Notes: a model not told the origin generated them from the sequence alone. A stretch of 61,864 nucleotides of DNA from JAVBOW01 sp031550125 (GCA_031550125.1 JAVBOW010000031.1:1-61864), one strand, 5' to 3'; positions 17,800-27,543 are shown, numbered from the stretch's first letter. Numbers and translations: made by a program.

Positions 17800-17848
17800 A
17801 ATCCGGGCTGTATTCTTAAGCGCGGGCGGGTGATGATTGCCTTGTACC

Positions 17849-20167
17849 CTAATCGCCGGACAGCGAATAGGGTTTTGCGAGCGGTTTTTTATTCGGTCGG
17901 GCTGCCATTTCGAACAGCAGCTCCCCGCCGGCGCTTATCTCTTCATATGTCAGGTAGGCCCTCGTGTGCGGTTTGCCGTTGATTTTTATGCTTTTGACGT
18001 ATCGCATCCTGTCGCTAACGCCCGGGGCGAGGATCTCCAAATGGCGTCCGCCTCCCACGTCCACCCTCAGGCGCGGCATATACGGCGCACCAATGACGTA
18101 CTCGCCGGAGCCGGGGCACACAGGATAAAATCCCATCGCGGAGAAGATATACCAGGCCGACATCTGGCCGCAGTCGTCGTTGCCGCACAGGCCGTCTATC
18201 GAATTGCGGTACATGCGGTTCATTATCTCGCGTACGCGCTCCTGGGTCTTCCATTGCTGCGTCGTCCATGCGTAAAGGTAGGGGATGTGGTGGCTCGGCT
18301 CGTTGCCGTGGACGTAGTTGCCCATTATCCCTTCGCGGGTTACGTCTTCGGTATGGGCGAAAAACTCGTCGGGCAGGTGCATCGTAAAGAGCGAATCGAG
18401 CCTCTCCGTGAATCGGCGCTCTCCTCCCATCAATCCGATAAGCGACGCCACGTCGTGCGGCACATAGAACGAGTAATTCCACGCGTTGCCTTCTATGAAG
18501 CCCTCGCCGTGGGTATTTAGCAGGTCGTATGGAGTTTTCCACGACCCGTCGCTGAGCCGTGCGCGTACGAAACCGGTAGAGGGGTCGAAAATATTGCGGA
18601 AATTCCGGGCGCGCGCTTTGTATTCCTCAGCCACGGTGCGGTTGCCGGCCATGAGCGCCGTGCGATAGATCGTCCAGTCGTCGTAGGCGTATTCCAGGGT
18701 TATCGACGAGCCGTTGGCATTGACGTCTACCGGCACGTAACCCAGCGCTTTATACTCTTTAATGCCGTCGTAGTAGGGTATGTTGGAGCTGCTTATCATG
18801 GCTTCCAAAACCTTGCCGCGGTCTATGGGCTGCCCCGCGGCCAGAGCGCCCGCCAGCACCGGCACGGCGTGGTAGCCTATCATGCACCAATTCTCGTTGC
18901 CCATGTGAGACCATACGGGCAGGGCGTGGTGGACGCTCTGCCCGCTGTGGGCGAGCATAGAGCGCGCCATATCGGCGTTGCGTCCGCGCGAGATGATGTC
19001 GAGCAGGGGATGCAGGGCGCGATAGGTGTCCCAGAGCGAAAATACGGTGTAGTTCGCGAAGCCTTCGGCGACGTGTATGTTGTGGTCCACGCCGCGGTAA
19101 CGGCCGTCCACGTCCATGTATACCGACGGGTTGATCATGGTGTGGTAGAGCGACGTGTAGAACATCGTCTTCTGGTCTGCCGTGCCTTCCGCCTCGATGA
19201 CGCCCAGGGCGTCGTCCCACGATTCGGCGGCGGCGGCGCGCAGGTCGTCGAACGTACGTCCGGCGCTTTCGGCGCGCAGGTTTTTGAGCGCCCCTTCCGT
19301 GCTTACGGCCGACAGCGCCACCCGGATCTCCAGCGCAGCCGACTGCGACGGGTCGAACTCGAACCACGACGCCACCTTGCGTCCCGACATCTCGGGGAAG
19401 CGGCGGGTTTGGTCGAACTTACGCCAAAAGCCCGTGTAGAGCGCCTTTTGCATGTCGCGGTAGCCGTAATCGGCTATGGGCCGCGAAAACGAGGCGGCGA
19501 AATAGGTGTAATTCTCCCTCGCCCAGCCGTTGGTTATGCGGTAGCCGGTTATCAGGGTGTCGTTCTCTACCCTGATACCCGCCCACAGGACTTTGCCGTC
19601 GTAGTTGTATATGCCGTGGGTCAGGTCCACGATAATGCGCTGGACTGCTCCGCCGGGAAAGGTGTAGCGATGGACGCCTGTACGTGTGGTGGCCGTCAGC
19701 TCCGCCTTTATGCCATAGTCGTCCAGGATTACGGTGTAATATCCCGGCTCGGCCTTCTCCGAAGAGTGCGAAAAACGCGAGCGGTAACCAGACCCTGGCT
19801 CGGAGGCCACTCCCGGGTTGAGTTTCAGCGGACCCGTGGCCGGCATCACCAGCACGTCACCCAGGTCGGAATGGCCTGTGCCGCTCAGATGCGTATGGCT
19901 GAAACCCACTATGGTTTTGTCGTCCCACTGGTATCCCGCGCAATATTTATAGGCTTGTTTCTGGTATGTACCGCCTATGTTGTGCGGGATGGTGTCGGTG
20001 TCGGGGCTGAGCTGCACTATGCCGTGCGGCACGCATGCCCCAGGGAAGGTGTGGCCCATTTTGACTGTGCCGATCATGGGATTCACCCACGACGAGTTGC
20101 CTCCGGCCGCAGCGGACAGACACCAAAGCGCGCACAGGTGCAGGAAGGTAATTTTTCTGTAAGCCAT
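17849..20167 (-). CDS. Secreted GH92 alpha-mannosidase
   Basis: A 772-residue GH92 enzyme, a calcium-dependent family that trims alpha-mannosides from host or yeast glycoproteins. A signal peptide (about 1-22) is followed by the family opening W-V-N-P-M-I-G-T and H-x-F-P-G-A-x-x-P-x-G. The C-terminal (alpha/alpha)6 domain holds GNEPSHH with a catalytic glutamate candidate and GNDDCGQMSAWY with the paired aspartates that act as general base. Length is normal. No SusC/SusD pair is adjacent. It is followed on the same strand by its upstream neighbour, a surface lipoprotein gene. Confidence 0.95.
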   Translation of the reverse strand: MAYRKITFLHLCALWCLSAAAGGNSSWVNPMIGTVKMGHTFPGACVPHGIVQLSPDTDTIPHNIGGTYQKQAYKYCAGYQWDDKTIVGFSHTHLSGTGHSDLGDVLVMPATGPLKLNPGVASEPGSGYRSRFSHSSEKAEPGYYTVILDDYGIKAELTATTRTGVHRYTFPGGAVQRIIVDLTHGIYNYDGKVLWAGIRVENDTLITGYRITNGWARENYTYFAASFSRPIADYGYRDMQKALYTGFWRKFDQTRRFPEMSGRKVASWFEFDPSQSAALEIRVALSAVSTEGALKNLRAESAGRTFDDLRAAAAESWDDALGVIEAEGTADQKTMFYTSLYHTMINPSVYMDVDGRYRGVDHNIHVAEGFANYTVFSLWDTYRALHPLLDIISRGRNADMARSMLAHSGQSVHHALPVWSHMGNENWCMIGYHAVPVLAGALAAGQPIDRGKVLEAMISSSNIPYYDGIKEYKALGYVPVDVNANGSSITLEYAYDDWTIYRTALMAGNRTVAEEYKARARNFRNIFDPSTGFVRARLSDGSWKTPYDLLNTHGEGFIEGNAWNYSFYVPHDVASLIGLMGGERRFTERLDSLFTMHLPDEFFAHTEDVTREGIMGNYVHGNEPSHHIPYLYAWTTQQWKTQERVREIMNRMYRNSIDGLCGNDDCGQMSAWYIFSAMGFYPVCPGSGEYVIGAPYMPRLRVDVGGGRHLEILAPGVSDRMRYVKSIKINGKPHTRAYLTYEEISAGGELLFEMAARPNKKPLAKPYSLSGD

Positions 20168-20184
20168 AGCTGACCCTGATATGA

Positions 20185-20212
20185 GAACAGCCTGAAAAAC
20201 TTCAGGCTGTTC
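20185..20212. other. Intergenic hairpin between lipoprotein and GH92 genes
   Basis: GAACAGCCTGAA (20185-20196) pairs with TTCAGGCTGTTC (20201-20212). There is no T tract on the minus strand, so it may be a processing or attenuating hairpin rather than a full terminator between two co-directional genes. Confidence 0.5.
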
Positions 20213-20230
20213 AGGTTGCGGATTATCCGG

Positions 20231-21586
20231 TTATTTGGTGAATACGTAGAAGAAACCGTAGTATGTATTGAAGCTTGCGTCGCTCCAGCCCAGGTTGGCG
20301 AACGGCGGACAGTCGTAATCCCTCAGGAATAAATACAGCGTGCTGTTCGATCCGGGAGACATCATGAGGGCTATAGACATGGGGTTCAACGACTCGTTGT
20401 TGTTGTCGAACGAACGGTTGGCGTCGCTGAGCCGCACGTATGTGAGTTGCGGTTTTACGTTAAAATTAACCCATGTATTGCCCTCTATGGAGGTGTGGTC
20501 GTTCAACAGCGTGGGAGCTACATACCTGCTCCCGATGCCGGCGGTGTGCATATTTATGGGAGCGGTGAAAGTCATCGTGGCTTCGCGGAAGAGGGACATA
20601 AGGTCGGTTCCGTTGCCTGCCGGGATGAATTTTATATCCCCCGTGGCCTCATCCTTTGCGATGTCGATGGTGAATCCGGCGTTGTGCCACGGCAGAAGGT
20701 CGGATACGAACAGCGGGCTGTCGTCTATGTCATCGCTGGACGCGTGTATGGACCTGCTGTGTTTCCAGTGACCGATAAAGTCTTCCAGTTTAACTTCGCC
20801 CCTGATATATACGGTTGTTTCCTTGTAGTTATTGCGGGTGTCCGCGGTCAAAGTCCTGTCGGCTACGGCCTCCGTGTCCACTCCTAACCTTACGAATTTC
20901 ATATTGGACAGGTTTATGGCCGCGCCGGGACTCGTCCTTATCCTTATCTTGGCTGAGTTTCCTCCTGCGGGTATCACGAATGCCGTGGCGTTGTTGTCTA
21001 TGGTGAAATCGGTACCCAGCTTGGCGGTGGAATGATCCGATATCTTGACAGGCAGCTTTATGGCGGCCGGTGCGCTGAAGTCGCTCCACCGTTCTCCCGT
21101 ACGGCTTACGTATACCGTTACGTCGTAGTAACTCAAAAGGTTGCCGCCGGACAGGTCGAACCAGTAGTTAAGCGGCTCCTTGCGGTTGAGCGTGACGGTT
21201 GCGGACGACACTTCGCCCAGATGGTAGACGTATCCGGGGTTGAGCTTTATGGTCAGCTTCTTGGCATCGCCGGCGGCATATTTGAGCGCCTTTACGCTTA
21301 TGTAGGCGAAATTGCGTCCGGCGGGAATGGTTATGCTCCTTTGGGCGTATAGTTTATAGTCTTTGCCGTTCTCGGCGTTACCGCTTACGGTGAAGGGTAT
21401 CTCCAAAGGCGCGTCGAGGTTGTAGGGGGTGCATACTTTGAGTACGATGGAGTCGGCGTCCAGCGCATAGGTGCGTGAATTGAATTCAACGAGGGGTATG
21501 TCGCTGATCTCGTGAAAAGGGTCGTTGCATGAGTACATGCCTGCCAATACGAGCAGGGCGGACGCCATGAGTAGAAATTTTTTCAT
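20231..21586 (-). CDS. Surface lipoprotein with Calx-beta-like repeats
   Basis: A 451-residue lipoprotein. The start at ATG 21586 is chosen because it opens a lipoprotein signal (MKKFLLMASALLVLAGMYSC, Cys20); the frame upstream to 21724 crosses the promoter. Two beta-sandwich repeats of Calx-beta type follow (about 30-130 and 150-265, each with the phrase I-P-A-G and a G-x-D-(Y/F) start). The C-terminal third (from EDFIGHWK) looks like a separate beta-rich, lipocalin-like domain. It precedes GH92 and could bind glycans at the cell surface; this is inferred. Confidence 0.75.
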   Translation of the reverse strand: MKKFLLMASALLVLAGMYSCNDPFHEISDIPLVEFNSRTYALDADSIVLKVCTPYNLDAPLEIPFTVSGNAENGKDYKLYAQRSITIPAGRNFAYISVKALKYAAGDAKKLTIKLNPGYVYHLGEVSSATVTLNRKEPLNYWFDLSGGNLLSYYDVTVYVSRTGERWSDFSAPAAIKLPVKISDHSTAKLGTDFTIDNNATAFVIPAGGNSAKIRIRTSPGAAINLSNMKFVRLGVDTEAVADRTLTADTRNNYKETTVYIRGEVKLEDFIGHWKHSRSIHASSDDIDDSPLFVSDLLPWHNAGFTIDIAKDEATGDIKFIPAGNGTDLMSLFREATMTFTAPINMHTAGIGSRYVAPTLLNDHTSIEGNTWVNFNVKPQLTYVRLSDANRSFDNNNESLNPMSIALMMSPGSNSTLYLFLRDYDCPPFANLGWSDASFNTYYGFFYVFTK

Positions 21587-21791
21587 CTGAAAGCGGTTTA
21601 TGAGTAGGTTAAGTGGTTTCTTCACAGTGCATTGTGTGCGATATGGCCGCGCATTGCGCATCGCTGCGAACGCAGGCCGTGCCGCAAGTAAATGCGATAA
21701 ATCGTTCAAAGATAAAAAAAACAATCCATTAAAACAAGCCGCCCGGCCTATAAAAAAATAGCGGAGGCGGAATCGCGTCCATTTTCCTGTG
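21587..21791. promoter_or_regulatory. Upstream region and promoter of the lipoprotein gene
   Basis: The 205 bases hold no gene. On the minus strand TATCTTTG (21714..21707) is an exact -7 box, giving a leader of about 115 bases. The comF stop is at the other end. Confidence 0.6.
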
Positions 21792-22499
21792 TCACTGCCG
21801 CGCGACCCCCTTTTTCGATACGGCCAGCGCCGCCACGCTTATGCGGGCCGACGGGACCGCCCTGAGAATGGCTTCGGCGCACGATACGGCCGTGGCCCCG
21901 GTGGTCAGTACGTCGTCCACCAGCAGTATGTGGCGTCCTTCGAGTGCGCGCGGGTTGCGTACGGCGAATATCCCGTCCACGTTGGCCCAGCGTCCAGCGG
22001 AGCCGGTTAGGGCCTGGCGCGGGTTGTTCCTCGTGCGCCTTACGCTGCGGACGTCTGTCCCTTTGCCCAGGGCGCGCGATATCCCTGCGGCCAGATAGGC
22101 GGCCTGGTTGTACCCGCGCGAGAGCAGGCGGCCCGGATGCAGCGGTATGGGCATCACTACGTCCACGTCGCCGTACAACCCGCCTTCGGCCAACTGCCTC
22201 CCGTACCATTCGCCGGTCTGAAGGGCCAGCCTCCAGCCTCCGCCGTATTTAAAACCGTATATCAGGCGGCGGAAACGGCTGTGTTCGGTGTAGAACATGA
22301 ACGCCGAGGCGTGTACGACGGGAATATGGGCCGAAAGCAGTTCCCTGACGGGATTCTCCTCCGAGCCGGCGTAAAATGTCAACGGCGCGTCGAGGTGGCA
22401 TAGCGTGCAAACAACCTTAGACCCTTCGCCCACGGGTCCGCCGCAGGCGGGGCAGACGTCGGGAAAGAACAACCTTACGAGCGGCTCGGGCAGGATCAT
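21792..22499 (-). CDS. comF: ComF-family amidophosphoribosyltransferase
   Basis: A 235-residue ComF protein linked to DNA uptake or nucleotide salvage in other bacteria. The N-terminal zinc-finger Cys pairs are CPACGG and CTLC (about residues 16-37). The PRPP-binding motif LLVDDVLTTGAT lies near residue 180. It starts 8 bases after the priA stop, so it is translated from the same transcript. Confidence 0.92.
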   Translation of the reverse strand: MILPEPLVRLFFPDVCPACGGPVGEGSKVVCTLCHLDAPLTFYAGSEENPVRELLSAHIPVVHASAFMFYTEHSRFRRLIYGFKYGGGWRLALQTGEWYGRQLAEGGLYGDVDVVMPIPLHPGRLLSRGYNQAAYLAAGISRALGKGTDVRSVRRTRNNPRQALTGSAGRWANVDGIFAVRNPRALEGRHILLVDDVLTTGATAVSCAEAILRAVPSARISVAALAVSKKGVARQ

Positions 22500-22507
22500 G
22501 GCGGGGA

Positions 22508-24745
22508 CTATTGCGGGTCTACGTTTATTATAAGCGCCACTTTTTTGTATGCCGGCTCTTTCCTTATCCTGTCCGTCTGTGCGGCCAGCAGTTTGCGCGC
22601 TTTGGCGAACGATTTACCCTGTTCTATTTTTAACGTGAATATCAATATGTTCTCTCCACCCACGCGGTCCACCGCCGGAGGTTGCGGTCCCAGCAGGCGG
22701 TTGCCGAATATGGGATGCAGCGCTTCGCGCAGGGCTGTCGCGGCCCGGTCGAGCAGGGACTTGTCGGCGCAACGCAGCGTCAGCGATACGATACGGCAGT
22801 AGGGAGGGTAGAGGAACGCCCTGCGCTCGGCCAGCTCTGCGCGAGCCATGCTCCGGTAGTCGCCCGCGGCGACCATGGCCAGTACGGGATGGTCGGGCCT
22901 GGAAGTCTGTATTATCACCTCGCCCTGCACGGCGCGCCTTCCGGCTCGTCCCGCCGCCTGGGTGAGCATCTGGAACGCGCGCTCGGCGGCGCGGAAGTCG
23001 GGGTAGTTGAGTATGGCGTCGGCCGATATAACCCCCACCAGGGTCACTCCCGGGAAGTCGAAGCCTTTGGTCACCATCTGTGCGCCGACGAGTATGTCCG
23101 TGCGGCCCCGCTCGAAGTCGGTTATTATGCGGCGGGCGGCGCGGGGCGACGAAGCGGTGTCGCTGTCGAGCCTGCCTATGGCCGCGTCGGGGAATATTGC
23201 CGAGATCTCGTCCTCTATCTTCTCGGTGCCGTAGCCTTTGGGCAGCAACTCTCCCTGCCCGCACGAGGGGCAAAGACGCGGGGCGGGCCTGCAGTGGCCG
23301 CAATAGTGGCATCTGAGGCGTCCCTCTGCCTTGTGCAGCGTCAGGGTGACGTTGCAATCGGGGCAGTGCGCCGTCCATCCGCACGAGCCGCATTCCACCC
23401 ATGGCGAAAAACCCCGCCGGTTCTGAAAGAGTATGGCCTGCGAACCGACCTTTATTGCTGACGATATCTTGTTTATTAACAGTGCATTAAAGTGGGATTG
23501 CCGCTCGCCGCGCCTGGCGGCCTTCAGTGAGTCCGATATGGTTACCGCCGGCATCGGAGCGCCTCCGTATCGCTCTGTGAGTTCCACCAGTCCGTACTTT
23601 CCCGTCGAGGCGTTGTAGAAGCTTTCCATGGATGGGGTGGCGCTGCCGAGCAGCGCGCGCGCGCCGAGCATGGAGGCGAGCATCAGCGACGTGTCGCGGG
23701 CGTGGAAACGCGGGGCGGGCGAATCCTGTTTGAAACTGGCGTCGTGTTCCTCGTCTACTATCACCAGCCCGAGGTTCCGCAGCGGCAGCAACGCCGCGCC
23801 GCGCGTGCCGGTTATAAGGCGCGCGGGAGCGCCGTCGTCGCACGCGGAGAGGAAGGCAGAGGCCCTCTGCCGTTCGCCGGCTTTGGAGTGGTAGGCCGCA
23901 AGGCGTTCGCCGAACACGCCGCGCAGGCGCTCCACGAGCTGGTACGATACGGGTATCTCCGGCAAAAGGTAAAGCACGTTGCGTCCGCGGGCTATCTCTT
24001 CGGCCGCCATATGGATGAATATTTCTGTCTTACCGCTTCCCGTCACGCCGTGCAGCAGCACAACCGGTTTCTCTTTCCACGCCGTACGTATGGACTCCGC
24101 CGCCGCCGCCTGCGCGGCGGTAAGGCCGGGCAGCGCCTCGATGTTTTCGGGAAGGTCGTTCTCGCATAACCTCTCTTCGGACGTTATGAAGCCGCGCTTT
24201 TCGAGTGCGGCCAGTACGTTGGGCGCAGCGTTTACAGCAGCGCGGGGTATGCCGCCCGGGATGCCGTGCGTCAGACCTGCTATATCCACGAGGGCCTCGT
24301 ATTGCCTTTTAGCTCTGCCGAGTGCGTCGAAAGCCGCGTTGAGCGCCTCGGCCTCGGCCAGGTCCGGATGCAGGGCCAGGTAGCGCGTCGTAGGCAGGCT
24401 GAATTGCCCCCGGGCGAACTCCTCGTCCGAGAAACCGGTCGGCCTGAGCGACGACGGCATGGCCGCCGCCATCACCTCGCCCAGGGGACACATATAGTAA
24501 TCGGACACCCACTCCCAATGGCGCATCTGTTGCTCCGAGAGCAGTTGTTTGCCGTATAGTATTTTAATTACGGAGCGGGTGGGGAAGTGAGGTTTACGCT
24601 CGTGCAGGCGCCACACTATTCCCTGGCACACCTTGCGCGGCCCCAGGCGTACGGCTACGGCCATGCCTTCGGAGAGGGGCAGCCCGGCGGCGTCGTAAGT
24701 CAGTGGGTCGAGGGCGTATGGCAGGAGAATTTCGGCGTATTTCAT
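22508..24745 (-). CDS. priA: Primosomal helicase PriA
   Basis: PriA (745 residues) restarts stalled replication forks by loading the replicative helicase. I choose ATG 24745 (MKYAEILLPYAL) over an upstream frame extension that crosses the promoter. The N-terminal DNA-binding domain is followed by Walker A (HGVTGSGKTE), DEEH box (VDEEHD), the zinc-binding Cys cluster (CGSCGW, CPDC, CHYCGHC, CPSC) and helicase motifs V-VI (GRAGR). comF follows. Confidence 0.97.
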   Translation of the reverse strand: MKYAEILLPYALDPLTYDAAGLPLSEGMAVAVRLGPRKVCQGIVWRLHERKPHFPTRSVIKILYGKQLLSEQQMRHWEWVSDYYMCPLGEVMAAAMPSSLRPTGFSDEEFARGQFSLPTTRYLALHPDLAEAEALNAAFDALGRAKRQYEALVDIAGLTHGIPGGIPRAAVNAAPNVLAALEKRGFITSEERLCENDLPENIEALPGLTAAQAAAAESIRTAWKEKPVVLLHGVTGSGKTEIFIHMAAEEIARGRNVLYLLPEIPVSYQLVERLRGVFGERLAAYHSKAGERQRASAFLSACDDGAPARLITGTRGAALLPLRNLGLVIVDEEHDASFKQDSPAPRFHARDTSLMLASMLGARALLGSATPSMESFYNASTGKYGLVELTERYGGAPMPAVTISDSLKAARRGERQSHFNALLINKISSAIKVGSQAILFQNRRGFSPWVECGSCGWTAHCPDCNVTLTLHKAEGRLRCHYCGHCRPAPRLCPSCGQGELLPKGYGTEKIEDEISAIFPDAAIGRLDSDTASSPRAARRIITDFERGRTDILVGAQMVTKGFDFPGVTLVGVISADAILNYPDFRAAERAFQMLTQAAGRAGRRAVQGEVIIQTSRPDHPVLAMVAAGDYRSMARAELAERRAFLYPPYCRIVSLTLRCADKSLLDRAATALREALHPIFGNRLLGPQPPAVDRVGGENILIFTLKIEQGKSFAKARKLLAAQTDRIRKEPAYKKVALIINVDPQ

Positions 24746-24751
24746 GCCATG

Positions 24752-24787
24752 CAAAGGTAGCAATTCCGTCGAAAAAACGTATCTTTG
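24752..24787. promoter_or_regulatory. Back-to-back promoters of priA and the YitT gene
   Basis: Two exact -7 boxes point away from each other: TACCTTTG on the minus strand (24759..24752) for priA and TATCTTTG on the plus strand (24780-24787) for the gene at 24808. The priA box ends 6 bases before its ATG, so the priA mRNA is predicted to be leaderless or nearly so. Confidence 0.65.
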
Positions 24788-24807
24788 CGTCAATATCCCT
24801 GCCCACT

Positions 24808-25701
24808 ATGCGATTATCAGTTACAACAATATGGCAGACAATACGTTGTTATGCCATAATCTCGCTCGGCGTAGTCATCTATTCGTTCGCTTTCACCACC
24901 GTATTGCTTTCGGCCGACGTGATGACCGGAGGTATGGGCGGTTTGGGCCTGCTGGTCTATTACGCTACCGGCGGCCTTGCGGGCGGAGGCATACCGGTGG
25001 CCTACACCATATTCGTTGTCAACGCCCTGTTGCTTGCCGCGGCTTTTTTCATACTCGGCGGAGGCTTCGGCACTAAAACCATATATGCCATAGCGCTTAT
25101 ATCGCTGGTTATGGGTTTGATGCAGAAATTCATCCCGCACGATCTCATGGGCCTGGCCGACGACAAGCTGCTTTCGGCCATCCTGGGGGGAGCGCTCGGG
25201 GGTATGGGTATAACCCTGGTGTTGTCGCAAGGGGGGTCTACCGGCGGCAACGACATCATCGCCATGATAATAAACAAATACCGCAACGTGAGCTACGGCA
25301 GGGTGATGGTGGTGTGCGACTTTATAATCATAGGCTCGTCGATATTTATTTTCAAGGAGATAGGGGCGGTGGTGTACGGTTACGTCTCGGTGGCGGCTTT
25401 CAGCTATACCGTCGACGCCATGCTGGCGGGCAACAAACAGTCGTCGCAGATATTCATAATATCGAAGAACTACGAGCAGATAGCCGACAGGGTGTCGAAG
25501 GAGGTGAGGCGCGGCGTTACGCTGCTCGACGGGCAGGGATGGTATACCAAACGCCAGATGAAGATGGTTATGGTGGTGTGCCGCAAGAACGAGACGCAGC
25601 TGCTTTTCAGGGTGATAAAGGAGTGCGATCCCGATGCGTTCATAACCGTGGCGAGCGTCATGGGGGTCTACGGCCTTGGGTTCGAGAGCCTGAAACGGTA
25701 A
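24808..25701 (+). CDS. YitT/DUF2179 membrane protein
   Basis: A 297-residue integral membrane protein. The start is taken at ATG 24808, 20 bases after a -7 box; upstream in-frame codons overlap the priA start. Five to six helices (about 10-205), including the conserved GGSTGGNDI and a preceding G-G-x-G-T-K, belong to the YitT family. The C-terminal cytoplasmic DUF2179 domain (about 210-297) carries GVTLLDGQGWYT. The transported substrate, if any, is unknown. Confidence 0.92.
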   Translation: MRLSVTTIWQTIRCYAIISLGVVIYSFAFTTVLLSADVMTGGMGGLGLLVYYATGGLAGGGIPVAYTIFVVNALLLAAAFFILGGGFGTKTIYAIALISLVMGLMQKFIPHDLMGLADDKLLSAILGGALGGMGITLVLSQGGSTGGNDIIAMIINKYRNVSYGRVMVVCDFIIIGSSIFIFKEIGAVVYGYVSVAAFSYTVDAMLAGNKQSSQIFIISKNYEQIADRVSKEVRRGVTLLDGQGWYTKRQMKMVMVVCRKNETQLLFRVIKECDPDAFITVASVMGVYGLGFESLKR

Positions 25702-25740
25702 AAGTTATCTAACTTTATAGGATCATTCATTCCAAAGATT

Positions 25741-27543
25741 ATGATGAAAAAGATTTTTTGCGCATTGGCGGCCGCGATTTTTTGCGGCGTTTTTCCGATA
25801 AACGCTCGGGCTGCCGTCCCGCGCCCGGAATACCCCCGCCCGCAATTCGAGAGGCCGGATTGGGTCAACCTTAACGGCACGTGGAGTTACGCGTTCGATT
25901 TCGGTAAATCGGGACTTGAACGTAAGTTTAACGAGAGCAAGGGTTTCGAAGGCAATATCCTGGTGCCGTTCTGTCCCGAGAGCAAACTTTCGGGCGTGCA
26001 GTACAAAGACTTCATCGAGATGATGTGGTACCACCGCAAATTGTCCGTACCCGCGGCCTGGTCGGGCAAAAATATCCTGCTGAATTTCGGCGGGGTGGAC
26101 TATTTCGCTACGATCTACATCGACGGCAAGGTGGCCGGAAGGCACTGGGGAGGTACGTCGTCATTCGCCGTGGATCTCACCCGCTTTGTCGAAGCGGGCA
26201 AAGAGTACGACCTGGTGGTGCAGGTGGCCGACGAGCGCCGCTCGATGGTGCAGCCGTCCGGCAAACAGAGCAAATCCTACGCCTCGGAAGGCCCCAGCTA
26301 CACCCGCACGACCGGGATATGGTCCACCGTCTGGATGGAGGCCGTGGACAGGAACGGCCTTCAGAGCGTATATATCGTACCCGATGTGGACGGCGGCCGG
26401 TTCGTAGTTCGCCCCACATTCTACGGCGTGGGCGCCGGGCAGAAACTGCGCGCCACAGTTATGGATGGCGGCAAGGTGGTTTCGACGGTAACGGTTCCGG
26501 CCTCGGAGGCCGATTTGGCTATACTTCCGCTGAAGAACCCCAAGACGTGGTCCCCCGGGTCGCCGTTCCTCTACGATATGGAGTTCCTCGTGCTTGACGG
26601 CGCGGACAAGGTCGTCGACCGGGTTAGATCATATGCCGGACTGCGCAAGATACACATCGAGGGCGATCGGGTATTTCTCAATAATAAACCGCTCTATCAG
26701 CGTCTTGTACTCGATCAGGGCTTCTATCCCGACGGCCTTTGGACGGCCCCGACGGACGCCGACCTTAAGCGCGACATAGAACTTTCGCTGGCGGCGGGTT
26801 TCAACGGCGCGCGCCTGCACCAGAAGGTCTTCGACGAGCGCTTCCACTACTGGGCCGACAGGCTGGGATACCTGACCTGGGCCGAGTCCGCCAGTTGGGG
26901 CATGGAGCAGGGCGACGTGGAAGCTTCGCGCAACTTTCTGGGCGAATGGCAGCAGATCGTACTGCGCGACCGCAACCACCCCTCGATAATAACCTGGACC
27001 ATCTTCAACGAGGTGTGGCGTCCTGTGGGCGAAAAATTCTTGCAGTACGAGCGCACGGTGCGCGAACTCTACGCCCTCACCCACGCCCTGGACTACCGCC
27101 CGGTGAACGGGGTTAGCGGCTGGGCCCACGTGGTGACGGACCTGTGGACGGTACACGAATACGAGCAGGGGCCTAAAAAGATGGACGAGATCCTTAACCG
27201 GAATCCCAAAGGCCCCGTACACCTCGATCCCCGTAACGACGCCTCGCTCTATACCGGCCAGCCATATCTGCTGGACGAGTGGGGCGGCGTCAAGTGGGTG
27301 GACAAAGTGTGGGACGGCAAGTCGTGGGGTTACGGCTCGACGGTCAGGGATGTCGAGGAGTTCTACAAGCGCCTCGACGGGTTGATGGACGCCATCGTCG
27401 CCACACCCTACGTGCGCGGGCATTGCTACACGCAGCTTACCGATATCGAACAGGAGCAGAACGGCATTTATAACTACGACCGCTCGCCGAAATTCGATAT
27501 GGCCCGGATCAAGGCTATTTTCAGCAAGGAACCCCCGAAATAA
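25741..27543 (+). CDS. Secreted glycoside hydrolase family 2 enzyme (short form)
   Basis: A 600-residue GH2 enzyme with a signal peptide (MMKKIFCALAAA...NARA). The jelly-roll (WVNLNGTWSYAFD), immunoglobulin-like and TIM-barrel domains are present, with predicted acid/base Glu424 (IFNEVW) and nucleophile Glu513 (LLDEWGG). It is paralogous to the GH2 at 3577 but lacks that enzyme's C-terminal extension of about 180 residues. No sulfatase or SusCD genes are adjacent. Sugar specificity is unknown. Confidence 0.9.
   Translation: MMKKIFCALAAAIFCGVFPINARAAVPRPEYPRPQFERPDWVNLNGTWSYAFDFGKSGLERKFNESKGFEGNILVPFCPESKLSGVQYKDFIEMMWYHRKLSVPAAWSGKNILLNFGGVDYFATIYIDGKVAGRHWGGTSSFAVDLTRFVEAGKEYDLVVQVADERRSMVQPSGKQSKSYASEGPSYTRTTGIWSTVWMEAVDRNGLQSVYIVPDVDGGRFVVRPTFYGVGAGQKLRATVMDGGKVVSTVTVPASEADLAILPLKNPKTWSPGSPFLYDMEFLVLDGADKVVDRVRSYAGLRKIHIEGDRVFLNNKPLYQRLVLDQGFYPDGLWTAPTDADLKRDIELSLAAGFNGARLHQKVFDERFHYWADRLGYLTWAESASWGMEQGDVEASRNFLGEWQQIVLRDRNHPSIITWTIFNEVWRPVGEKFLQYERTVRELYALTHALDYRPVNGVSGWAHVVTDLWTVHEYEQGPKKMDEILNRNPKGPVHLDPRNDASLYTGQPYLLDEWGGVKWVDKVWDGKSWGYGSTVRDVEEFYKRLDGLMDAIVATPYVRGHCYTQLTDIEQEQNGIYNYDRSPKFDMARIKAIFSKEPPK

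Noticed and set aside
20185..20212. Rho-independent terminator between lipoprotein and GH92
   Set aside because: The stem is strong but no T tract follows on the transcribed strand, so I list it only as a hairpin.
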